From contig DAITAC010000100.1 in assembly GCA_036824465.1 (NCBI GenBank), forward strand, positions 1 through 14,469: a DNA stretch of 14,469 bases, written 5' to 3'. Shown here piece by piece: positions 1 to 6,744 of the stretch. Source of the DNA: JAKOQB01 sp036824465. Lineage in GTDB: Bacteria > Pseudomonadota > Gammaproteobacteria > Burkholderiales > Burkholderiaceae_F. The first letter of the stretch is position 1; every line of letters begins with the position of its first letter. The position numbers were made by a program, and so were the translations under genes. A model generated the notes under the pieces. The model saw nothing but the letters and a program-made list of their open reading frames with translations, was not told the origin of the DNA and ran no database searches.

Positions 1-776
1 GCGATCATCGGCAGCTTCTGGAACACACCGCGCAGGCGGTTCAGGGCCACCTGCTGCGCATCGGCATCGGCCGTCTGCCACTGCGCACACAGGCGCGCGA
101 TCGCCGCCGCATTGACGTTCGCGGTCGCCGTGATGCAGCCGGCGCCGCCGCCGCGCAGCGTCTGCAGCAGAAAGCTCTCCGAGCCGCAGAACACGTCAAA
201 TTCCTGGGCACGAAATTCGTCGAGCATCGCCGCCGTGTTGTTCCAGTCGCCGGAACTGTCCTTGATGCCGGCGATGATGCCGGGGAAAGCCTTCAACAGG
301 CGCGAGATCAGCGGCAGGCTGATGGACACCTGCGCCACCGGCGGGATGTGATACAGGTAGATGCGCAGGCGCGGGTCGGCAACGCCCTCGATCACCCGGG
401 CGTAGCTGCGGAACAGGCCCTCGTCGCTGACACCCTTGTAATAGAACGGCGGCAGCATCAGCACGCCCGCGCAGCCCGACGCCACCGCGTGGCGTGTCAG
501 TTCGATCGTGTCGGGCAGCGCGCAGGTACCGGTGCCCGGCATCATCATTTGCGGCGGTAGCCCCGCATCGAGCAGCGCGTCCAGCAGCGCGTGCTTTTCG
601 TTGACGGTCAGCGAATTGGCTTCCGATGTCGTGCCGAACACGGCCAGCCCCGCACCCTGGCCCAGCAGCGATCTGCAGTGCTGGATGAAGCGCGGTGCCG
701 CGGGCGACAGGTCGGCGTTGAAGGGGGTCGATACCGGCGCGACGACGCCGCGCAGTCGTGGAGGATACGCACTCAT
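1..776 (-). CDS. Dihydrodipicolinate synthase family aldolase/lyase (3' end off window)
   Basis: This is the N-terminal 258 residues of a DapA/NanA-type class I aldolase, a TIM barrel of usually 290-310 residues, so roughly 40 residues lie beyond the left edge. The family signatures are visible: a GTTSE loop at residues 48-52 (GTTGE in classical DapA), the tyrosine motif LYHIPP with Y142, and the Schiff-base lysine K172 in GIKDSSGDW. Family members condense or cleave pyruvate-type keto acids through a lysine imine. The substrate cannot be read from this sequence. HIPP in place of the NVP usual in true DapA suggests a catabolic or uncharacterised member rather than the lysine-biosynthesis enzyme. 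The ATG lies only 4 bp after the livF stop, so it is probably cotranscribed and translationally coupled with the importer. Confidence 0.9.
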   Translation of the reverse strand, partial: MSAYPPRLRGVVAPVSTPFNADLSPAAPRFIQHCRSLLGQGAGLAVFGTTSEANSLTVNEKHALLDALLDAGLPPQMMMPGTGTCALPDTIELTRHAVASGCAGVLMLPPFYYKGVSDEGLFRSYARVIEGVADPRLRIYLYHIPPVAQVSISLPLISRLLKAFPGIIAGIKDSSGDWNNTAAMLDEFRAQEFDVFCGSESFLLQTLRGGGAGCITATANVNAAAIARLCAQWQTADADAQQVALNRLRGVFQKLPMI

Positions 777-780
777 CGGT

Positions 781-1679
781 TCACCGCTTGCCACCCAACC
801 CGAGATAGCTTTCGATCACGCGCGCATCGCTGGCCAGTTCGCTCGCCGGCCCTTCGAGCGCGACCTCGCCGGTTTCCAGCACGTACGCGTAGTCGGCCAC
901 CTTCAGCGCGGCGCGCGCGTTCTGCTCGATCAGCAGGATCGACGCGCCGCGGCGCTTCAGCTCCTCGATGATGTGAAAGATCTCGCGCACGATCAGGGGA
1001 GCGAGCCCGAGCGACGGCTCGTCGAGCATCAGCAGCTTGGGCTTGGCCATCAACGCGCGGCCGATCGCGAGCATCTGACGCTCACCGCCGGACAGCGTAC
1101 CGGCCAGTTGCGCGCGGCGCTCCTGCAGGCGCGGGAACAGGGCGAAGACCTCCTGCATCGTCTTCGACTGGTCGCGTTGTCCCGACCGGTAGCGCTGGAA
1201 GCCGCCGAGCAGCAGGTTGTCCTCGACCGTCATCTCGCCGAACAGCTCGCGCTTTTCCGGCACCAGCGTCATGCCGGCGGCGACCATCTGCTCGACCTCA
1301 TTGCCGGCGCATTGCGTGCTGTCGAAGATGATTTCGCCGCGGGTCGAGCCATTGAGCGGCAGCGCACCCATGATCGCGGCGAGCATCGTCGTCTTGCCGG
1401 CGCCGTTGGGGCCGATCACGGTGACGATCTGTCCCGCGCCGACCTTGAGGTTCGCGTTGTGCAGCGCTTCGACCTTGCCGTAGCCGACGCACAAGTCACG
1501 CACGTGCAGGATGGTGTCNNNNNNNNNNNNNNNNNNNNNNNNNNNNNNNNNNNNNNNNNNNNNNNNNNNNNNNNNNNNNNNNNNNNNNNNNNNNNNNNNN
1601 NNNNNNNNNNNNNNNNNNGCGCTTCGACCTTGCCGTAGCCGACGCACAAGTCACGCACGTGCAGGATGGTGTCGGTCAT
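781..1679 (-). CDS. livF: ABC importer ATPase, LivF type (interrupted by an artefactual assembly gap)
   Basis: This is the second ATP-binding subunit of a branched-chain amino acid (HAAT) family importer, acting at the cytoplasmic face of the inner membrane. As given, the frame is broken by 100 N plus a 55-bp duplicated flank. Removing those 155 bases leaves an open frame of 247 residues, normal for LivF. It has Walker A GPNGAGKT (38-45), signature LSGGE (144-148), Walker B LLMLDEP (164-170) and a C-terminal ESYLG typical of LivF. The start at 1679 begins MTDTILHV, with a purine-rich GAGAGGGGG about 10 nt upstream. It follows livMG after 61 bp that contain a hairpin, and its stop is 4 bp before the next gene. 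The gene is probably intact in the organism. Confidence 0.93.
1464..1673. other. Assembly gap: 100 N flanked by an exact 55-bp duplication
   Basis: Bases 1464-1518 and 1619-1673 are identical over 55 bp and flank exactly 100 N. This is the pattern left when two contigs that overlap by one assembly k-mer are scaffolded without merging. Deleting 1519-1673 restores the livF reading frame. The duplication should therefore not be read as a biological direct repeat. Confidence 0.93.
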
Positions 1680-1704
1680 CGGCGCACGTCCCCCTCTCCC
1701 CTTA

Positions 1705-1729
1705 CCCCTCCCCCACCAGGGGGGAGGGG
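1705..1729. repeat. C/G-rich hairpin in the livMG-livF spacer
   Basis: A perfect 10-bp inverted repeat (CCCCTCCCCC at 1705-1714, GGGGGAGGGG at 1720-1729) has a 5-nt loop. It lies in the 61-bp spacer between the livMG stop and the livF start. Its composition resembles the CCCTCTCCC-type elements at 6666-6688 and 9437-9524. No T-run follows in the direction of transcription, so it is more likely an interspersed repeat or RNA-stabilising hairpin than an intrinsic terminator. Confidence 0.65.
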
Positions 1730-1740
1730 AACGTCGAGCG

Positions 1741-3543
1741 TCATTCGACGCCTCCCAAATATGCCTCCATCACGCGCGGATCGTGCTGCACCTGTTCGGG
1801 AGAGCCCTCGGAAATCTTCTGCCCGAAGTCCATCACGTACACGCGATCGACCAGGCCCATCACGAAATCCATGTCGTGTTCAACCAGCAGGATCGCGATG
1901 CCCTCGTCGCGCAGCTTGCGCAGCAGATCGGCGAGCGCGCGTTTCTCAAGGTAACGCAGGCCGGCCGCGGGTTCATCGAGCAGCAGCAGCGACGGATCGG
2001 CGGCAAGCGCGCGCGCGACCTCGAGCAGGCGCTGCTTGCCCAGTGGCAACGACCCGGCGGCTTCGAACATGTGATCTGACAAGCCCACGCGTTCGATCTG
2101 GCGCGCGGCTTCGGCGAGCAGGCGCATCTCGTCGCGCCGTTCAAGCCGCCACGCGCCGGACACCACGCCTCGCAGCAGTCCGGGGTTTTCGCGCCCGTGC
2201 GCACCGATCGCCACGTTGTCGACCACGCTCATCAGGGGCAGCAGCTTCACGTGCTGGAAGGTGCGGCTCATGCCGAGCGCGGCAATCTCGCGCGAGGTTC
2301 GGCCGCGCAGCGGCTGGCCGCGAAAGCGGATGTCGCCCGTGGTCGGAACGAGCACGCCCGAGATCACGTTGAAGGTCGTGGTCTTACCGGCGCCGTTGGG
2401 TCCGATCAGCGCGACGATCTCGCCCGCGGCGATCGAGAGATTCATCTCGTTGACGGCCACCAGTCCGCCGAAGCGCATGGTCGCGCCGTTGACTTCGAGC
2501 AGCCTTTCGCCCGCCGGCGGGCGGGTGCGCCGCGCCAGCGGCGGCACGCCCGGATCGATCATCCGCGGACGTATCTTGATCGGAAACCACTTCGTCAGCA
2601 CCGGCCACAGCCCGTCGCGCGCACGCTGCAGCACGATCACCATGACGATGCCGAACACGATCACTTCGAAGTTGCCCGCCTGCCCCACAAGCTTTGGCAG
2701 CAGGTCCTGCAGCCATTGCTTGGCCACCGTGATGACCGTGGCGCCCAGCAGCGCCCCCCACACCTGCCCGGCGCCGCCGACCACCGCCATGAACAGGTAC
2801 TCGATACCGGTGTGCAGCGAAAACGGCGTGGGGTTCAGAAAGCGCTGCATGTGCGCATACAGCCAGCCCGATGCGCACGCCTGCAGTGCGGCGAGCACGA
2901 AGATCGCCATCCGCGACCGGGCCGTATCGACCCCCATCGCTTCGGCCATCACGCGGCCGCCCTTGAGCGCGCGGATCGCGCGGCCCTCGCGTGAATCGAG
3001 CAGGTTCTGCGTGGTCACGATGCCCGCGACCAGGAACAGCCAGATCAGGTAGAAGATCTCGCGCCCGCTTTCGAACGCGTGGCCGAAGATCGCGATCGGC
3101 GGGATGCCGGTCAGGCCGGTGAAGCCACCGAGCAATTCGGAAGTTCCGAACAGGAAATAGATGCTGATGCCCCAGGCAATCGTGCCGAGCGGCAGAAAGT
3201 GGCCCGACAGACGCAGCGTCAGCATGCCGATGGCCACCGCACACACGAGCGTCAGTGCGAGGCCCGCCAGCAGCGCGAGCCAGGTCGAGGCACCGATCCA
3301 CGCCAGCCATGACGGCAGACTGGTCGCCGTCGTCAGCACCGCCGTGGTGTACGCACCCAGACCGACGAAAGCCGCCTGGCCGAACGATGTCAATCCGCCA
3401 ACGCCCGTCAGCAGCACCAGCCCGAGCGCAACCAGCGAATACAGGCCGATGTAATTGAGCAGCGTGATCGTGAACTCCGGCAACACGAGCGGCGCCAGTA
3501 CGAGCAGCGCGAGGAAGGCGAGCAGAACACGGCCGGGTGTCAT
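1741..3543 (-). CDS. livMG: Fused ABC importer permease-ATPase (LivM-LivG)
   Basis: A single 600-residue protein joins the LivM inner-membrane permease (about residues 1-325, many hydrophobic segments, with the family patterns LTSFGQAAFVGLGAY and AVVGGAGQVWG) to a LivG ATPase (about 350-600). The ATPase has Walker A GPNGAGKT near residue 380, Walker B LLLLDEP, and the H-loop histidine in VEHDMDF. The signature reads LPLGKQR near residue 500 instead of the canonical LSGGQ. From memory such a change is usual in this LivG subgroup. No gap lies in this gene, so the fusion is not a scaffold artefact. Fused LivM-LivG proteins are known in Burkholderiales. The ATG at 3543 has GAGG 7 nt upstream. It pairs with livH, livF and livK. 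Confidence 0.93.
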   Translation of the reverse strand: MTPGRVLLAFLALLVLAPLVLPEFTITLLNYIGLYSLVALGLVLLTGVGGLTSFGQAAFVGLGAYTTAVLTTATSLPSWLAWIGASTWLALLAGLALTLVCAVAIGMLTLRLSGHFLPLGTIAWGISIYFLFGTSELLGGFTGLTGIPPIAIFGHAFESGREIFYLIWLFLVAGIVTTQNLLDSREGRAIRALKGGRVMAEAMGVDTARSRMAIFVLAALQACASGWLYAHMQRFLNPTPFSLHTGIEYLFMAVVGGAGQVWGALLGATVITVAKQWLQDLLPKLVGQAGNFEVIVFGIVMVIVLQRARDGLWPVLTKWFPIKIRPRMIDPGVPPLARRTRPPAGERLLEVNGATMRFGGLVAVNEMNLSIAAGEIVALIGPNGAGKTTTFNVISGVLVPTTGDIRFRGQPLRGRTSREIAALGMSRTFQHVKLLPLMSVVDNVAIGAHGRENPGLLRGVVSGAWRLERRDEMRLLAEAARQIERVGLSDHMFEAAGSLPLGKQRLLEVARALAADPSLLLLDEPAAGLRYLEKRALADLLRKLRDEGIAILLVEHDMDFVMGLVDRVYVMDFGQKISEGSPEQVQHDPRVMEAYLGGVE

Positions 3544-3582
3544 GTCCGGGCCTCGTAGTCATGCGCACGGCACGCAGCACCC

Positions 3583-3714
3583 ACGCCGACGCGATACGTC
3601 GCACAAGCGGGGGATCCAAGGGGGCAACCGCCCCCTTGCATCAAGACCACGCCAACGCGATGCGCCCCACAGGCGGGCAATCCAAGCGGGCAGCCGCCCC
3701 CTTGCATCAAGACA
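3583..3714. repeat. 66-bp tandem duplication with hairpins, livH-livM spacer
   Basis: Two imperfect 66-bp copies (3583-3648 and 3649-3714) lie head to tail and fill most of the spacer after the livH stop. Copy 1 contains a perfect 9-bp hairpin, CAAGGGGGC (3617-3625), loop AACC, GCCCCCTTG (3630-3638). Copy 2 has the same hairpin with one mismatch (3683-3691 with 3696-3704). The unit length is a multiple of three and the minus strand stays open across both copies. There is no start codon with a ribosome site for such a frame, and I treat it as non-coding. Confidence 0.8.
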
Positions 3715-3715
3715 G

Positions 3716-4440
3716 TCACTCTTCGTCCTCGACGTGATGCGCCTTGAGCGAGCGCCACAGCAGCACNNNNNNNNNNNNNNNNNNNNNNNNNNNNNNNNNN
3801 NNNNNNNNNNNNNNNNNNNNNNNNNNNNNNNNNNNNNNNNNNNNNNNNNNNNNNNNNNNNNNNNNNCCCCACTTAATTCGAAGCGGCCCTCGGAAAATGG
3901 CGGCGTGCGTGAGCCTTCGGCGCCGAACAGCAGCAGGCCAAGGCCGACCATCACCACGTGCACCGCGACCGACACGATCAGCAGCACCAGCACTGACGCT
4001 TCCGCCAGCGGTTGATAAGCGACGCGGTACAGCATCGGCCCGAGCGGCACCACCACCGCCAATGTCAGCGCGATCTGCACCGGCATCGGGGCACCCTGCA
4101 CGGGCACGAACTTCAGCAGCGCGACCAACGCCCACGGAAATACCACGTTCCACGCCAGCATCACCGGAACACCGCGCCAACTCTTCCTGCGGCCGGCATC
4201 GATCAGCTCGATTGTGGCCACCAGCGCCCCGGCAATGATCAGCAGCCACAGCGTGCCCGGCAACTTGCCCGCCTGCAGCGCCACCAGCGTCAGCGCGCCG
4301 TAGGCGACGAACTCGCCCTGCGGAATGAAGATGACGCGCGTGACCGCGAACGCCAGCACCAGTGCCAGCGCCAGCAGCGCGTAGATGGCGCCGTTGGTGA
4401 TCCCGTCCTGCCCGAGCAGCAGGGCGATTTGGAAGTCCAT
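3716..4440 (-). CDS. livH: ABC importer permease, LivH type (interrupted by an assembly gap)
   Basis: This is an inner-membrane permease of the HAAT importer. The visible N-terminal part has 191 residues, starting MDFQIALLLGQDGITNGAIY, with several hydrophobic segments and the LivH-like GEFVAYGALT. The visible C-terminal part has 16 residues, VLLWRSLKAHHVEDEE, then TGA at 3716-3718. A 100-N gap separates them. Coding bases outside the gap total 625, so an intact gene needs a gap of length 2 modulo 3, and 100 does not fit. From the family's usual length I infer that about 130-140 residues (roughly 400 bp) are missing. No Shine-Dalgarno sequence precedes the ATG at 4440, which abuts a heptamer repeat array. 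An upstream GTG at 4566 would translate the repeats and is less likely. Confidence 0.88.
3767..3866. other. Assembly gap (100 N placeholder) inside livH
   Basis: Exactly 100 N interrupt livH. Unlike the gap at 1519-1618, the flanks share no repeat, so sequence is really missing here. The true length is unknown and, by frame arithmetic, must leave remainder 2 on division by 3. The codons next to the right edge (TTA, AGT) are unusual for this GC-rich gene and may reflect contig-end error. Confidence 0.9.
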
Positions 4441-4442
4441 TC

Positions 4443-4619
4443 GGGTCGGGAGTCGGGAGTCGGGCGTCGGGAGTCGGGAGTCGGGCGTCGAGGTCAGAAG
4501 CCCGTAGCGGCCGGGTTGCCGTTCGCGCTGCGACTTGTCAACCGCATGTGGCGCAGACGACTTCACCCGCTGCGGACGGCCTCATGGGTTCGCCCGACTC
4601 CCGACGCCCGACTCCCGAC
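4443..4619. repeat. Heptamer array with 27-bp inverted repeat, livK-livH spacer
   Basis: From about 4443 to 4490 the plus strand carries GGG runs separated by AGTC or CGTC, i.e. 7-bp units GGGAGTC/GGGCGTC. A shorter complementary array lies at 4591-4620. Bases 4452-4478 are an exact inverted copy of 4593-4619 (27 nt) around a 114-bp spacer, so the region could fold into a long stem. Each arm also fits a four-tract G-quadruplex pattern (three Gs, 4-nt loops) on its G-rich strand. It fills almost the whole 183-bp spacer between the livK stop and the livH start. Confidence 0.85.
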
Positions 4620-4623
4620 GGTT

Positions 4624-5772
4624 TTACTTCGCCACCGTCCACGCGCCGTTCTTGATCTGCACCATCACCGCGGCGCGCTGGTCGAGACCGAGGTGATCGC
4701 CCGTGGTCATGTTGAAGATGCCGTGCGCGCCGGCGGCGTTCTTCACACCCTCGAGCGCGTCGCGCAACGCAACGCGGAACTCCCTGGTGCCGGGCTGTGC
4801 CTTCTTCAGCGCGACGGGAACCGCCGCCTGCAGCAGGATGCCGGCGTCCCACGCGTGCGCACCGAAGGTCGAAACGCTGCCCTTGCCATGCGCCTTTTCA
4901 TAGGCGGCGATATACGCCTGGGCCGATTTCTTGACTGGATGATCGTTGGACAGCTGCTCGGCCACCAGCACCGGGCCGGCCGGCAGGAACGTGTCTTCAC
5001 AGTCCTTGCCGCACACGCGCAGGAAGTCGTTGTTGGCCACGCCGTGGGTCTGGTAGATCTTGCCGGCGTAACCGCGCTCCTTCAGCGTCTTCTGCGGCAG
5101 CGCGGCCGGCGTGCCCGAGCCGCCGATCAGGACTGCGTCGGGGCGGGCGGAGATGATCTTTAGGATCTGCCCGGTGACGGAGGTGTCAGTGCGCTGGAAG
5201 CGCTCGTTGCCGATGATCTTGAGCCCCCGCGCCTCGCCGATCGATGAGAAGGCGCCCCACCAGCCCTCGCCGTACGCATCGGCAAAGCCGATGTATGCGA
5301 CCGTCTTGATCCCGTTTGCCAGCATGTGGCCGATGATGACGACGGCCATCTGCTGGTCGTTCTGAGGCGTCTTGAAGACCCAGCGCTTCTTCGCGTCGAC
5401 CGGCTCGACGATACGCGCCGAGGCGGCCATCGAGATCATCGGCGTTTCGGATTCCGCAGCGACATCGATCATCGCGAGAGAATTCGGCGTCACGGTCGAG
5501 CCGATTACGACGTCGACCTTGTCCTCGCTGATCAGCTTGCGCGTGTTCTTGACCGCCGTCGTCGTGTCGGACGCGTCATCCAGAATCGTGTACTGGATCT
5601 TCTTGCCGCCGATCGTCTGCGGCATCAGCGCAAAGGTGTTGCGCTCCGGAATGCCCAGCGACGCGGCCGGGCCGGTCGCCGACAGCGTGACGCCGACCTT
5701 GATGTCCTGTGCGGTTGCGGTGGCCACGCCCAACGCGGCAGCGGCGGCGAAAAGTGCGAGTTTCAGTCTCAT
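4624..5772 (-). CDS. livK: Periplasmic substrate-binding protein of HAAT-family importer
   Basis: This 382-residue protein of the type I periplasmic binding family (Peripla_BP_6, Leu/Ile/Val-binding-like) captures the solute for the LivHMGF membrane complex. The N-terminus is a signal peptide: MRLK, a hydrophobic alanine-rich core, and a likely cleavage after ATA at residues 19-21. The mature start IKVGVTLSATGPAASLG is typical of this family. The length is normal. The start at 5772 has a good Shine-Dalgarno sequence (GAGGAGA at 5776-5782). It is the first importer gene after the TetR regulator. The ligand cannot be told from sequence. Relatives bind amino acids, amides, urea or aromatic acids, and next to paa genes an aromatic acid is an attractive guess. 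Confidence 0.93.
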   Translation of the reverse strand: MRLKLALFAAAAALGVATATAQDIKVGVTLSATGPAASLGIPERNTFALMPQTIGGKKIQYTILDDASDTTTAVKNTRKLISEDKVDVVIGSTVTPNSLAMIDVAAESETPMISMAASARIVEPVDAKKRWVFKTPQNDQQMAVVIIGHMLANGIKTVAYIGFADAYGEGWWGAFSSIGEARGLKIIGNERFQRTDTSVTGQILKIISARPDAVLIGGSGTPAALPQKTLKERGYAGKIYQTHGVANNDFLRVCGKDCEDTFLPAGPVLVAEQLSNDHPVKKSAQAYIAAYEKAHGKGSVSTFGAHAWDAGILLQAAVPVALKKAQPGTREFRVALRDALEGVKNAAGAHGIFNMTTGDHLGLDQRAAVMVQIKNGAWTVAK

Positions 5773-5862
5773 GTGTCTCCTCTTTCGGTTGCTGAAGCAT
5801 GCTGGATCGGTTCTTGCGGCACGGGCGCCGAGGTCACCCTTTCTTCGGAATATCGAATCAGA

Positions 5863-6576
5863 TCAAATTCCCCCTGCCTCAACAAGGCGGGATCGGCTGC
5901 CGGCCCGCCCGGGTCTTTCGTGGCTTTCCCGCGCCCGGCCGGCTGCGGTTCGTGCGCCATTCTTCGTTTGCGGCGCCCGCGACACCTTGATTTGCCTCAC
6001 CCCACCGAGAAAAATCCCGGCCACCACCGGTGCCAGGTCGGCGTACGACAGCGCGCCGTTCTCCCGCAGCCAGGTGAAGGTCCAGTTCATCATCCCGAAC
6101 AGCACCATCGTGACCGGCTTGAGAAGCGATCCTTTCTGGAGTTCCGGCGCCACGGTAACGATGGCCGCGGCGAACGCCTCGACGACGCGGCGCTGCCTGG
6201 CGCGGGCGCGATTCCGGTGCGTGGGGCTCAGGTATTTCACGTCCTGCACCAGCACGCGGTGATACGCGGCCGAGTGCTCGTAGGCGCGCATGAAGCGCTC
6301 GATCAGCGTGCGCAGGTAAGCCTCGGCCGGCAAACCCGGGGCCTGCACCTCGGTCACAAGCGCGAGCAACCCGTCCAGATAGCGATCGACGATGTCGAAC
6401 AGCAACTGCTCCTTGTCTCGGTAGTAGTGGTACAGCAGCGCCTTGGACACACCGAGTGCGTGCGCGAGTTCAGCCACCGACGCGGCGGCGTAGCCGCGTT
6501 CGGCGAACAACTGCGCCGCCGCTGCCAGCATTGCCTCGCGCTGGACATCAAAGGTGGCAGCTCGTGTACGGGCCAT
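5863..6576 (-). CDS. paaR: TetR family transcriptional regulator, PaaR-like
   Basis: This is a 237-residue TetR repressor-type protein. The N-terminal DNA-binding domain spans about residues 10-60: a helix containing REAMLAAAAQLFAERGY, then the helix-turn-helix ASVAELAHALGVSKALLYHYY and RDKEQLL. The rest is a helical ligand-binding domain. TetR-type PaaR proteins repress paa genes and respond to phenylacetyl-CoA in several bacteria. The position directly after paaE supports that role but does not prove it. The start at 6576 (MARTRA) was chosen because a longer frame to 6660 would translate a palindrome. No clear ribosome site is visible. The last 40 or so residues, rich in Arg, Gly and Ala, exceed the usual length of about 200 and look like read-through into non-coding sequence. 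Confidence 0.85.
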   Translation of the reverse strand: MARTRAATFDVQREAMLAAAAQLFAERGYAAASVAELAHALGVSKALLYHYYRDKEQLLFDIVDRYLDGLLALVTEVQAPGLPAEAYLRTLIERFMRAYEHSAAYHRVLVQDVKYLSPTHRNRARARQRRVVEAFAAAIVTVAPELQKGSLLKPVTMVLFGMMNWTFTWLRENGALSYADLAPVVAGIFLGGVRQIKVSRAPQTKNGARTAAGRARESHERPGRAGSRSRLVEAGGI

Positions 6577-6586
6577 CTCAGATCCG

Positions 6587-6633
6587 CAGCCCGGATGTAC
6601 GCGTCGCTGCGCGACGCACGTGCATCCGGGCTG
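6587..6633. repeat. 47-bp REP-like palindrome in the paaE-paaR spacer
   Basis: The outer arms CAGCCCGGATG (6587-6597) and CATCCGGGCTG (6623-6633) are exact inverted copies. An inner perfect 7-bp stem, GCGTCGC (6601-6607) with GCGACGC (6611-6617), has a 3-nt loop. The AGCCCGGATG arm resembles REP-type interspersed repeats of proteobacteria. It ends 10 bp upstream of the regulator's start codon, so it occupies the place of a promoter or operator. No T-run follows. Confidence 0.75.
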
Positions 6634-6665
6634 TTCCAATTGGCGCGCCATTTCCCTCACCCCAA

Positions 6666-6688
6666 CCCCTCTCCCAGAGGGCGAGGGG
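6666..6688. repeat. CCCTCTCCC-type hairpin downstream of paaE
   Basis: CCCCTCTCCC (6666-6675) pairs with GGGCGAGGGG (6679-6688) with one mismatch and a 3-nt loop. It is preceded by CCTCACCCCAA, which matches the flank of the element at 9437-9524, so the two belong to one interspersed family. It lies about 57 bp after the paaE stop. It might attenuate or protect the transcript, but it lacks the T-run of an intrinsic terminator. Confidence 0.7.
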
Positions 6689-6744
6689 CTTTCTTCCCGG
6701 CGCCGCGCGCGGATACAAAGGCAACGAAAAGGCCCGATGCGTTT

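Noticed and set aside
1464..1673. 55-bp direct repeat as a duplication or attachment site
   Set aside because: It flanks exactly 100 N inside a gene that is intact when they are removed, so it is an assembly artefact.
3540..3720. Possible small protein encoded by the 66-bp tandem repeats
   Set aside because: The minus strand is open and would encode a 22-residue repeat, but there is no start codon with a ribosome site. The hairpin structure and livH-livM spacing fit a non-coding repeat.
3559..4566. A 335-codon minus-strand frame joining livH to downstream sequence through the Ns
   Set aside because: It reads through the placeholder gap in the wrong frame and into the 66-bp tandem repeats. 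The true livH end is the HHVEDEE stop at 3716.
4443..4620. Repeat array considered as a CRISPR
   Set aside because: The units are 7 bp with no unique spacers and no cas genes nearby.
5773..5862. Sigma-70 promoter and operator in front of livK
   Set aside because: An AT-richer stretch near 5850-5870 is suggestive, but I could not find a -35/-10 pair with good spacing or a convincing palindrome.
6666..6688. Intrinsic terminator after paaE
   Set aside because: The stem is good, but no T-run follows on the minus strand and the same sequence type recurs inside operons.
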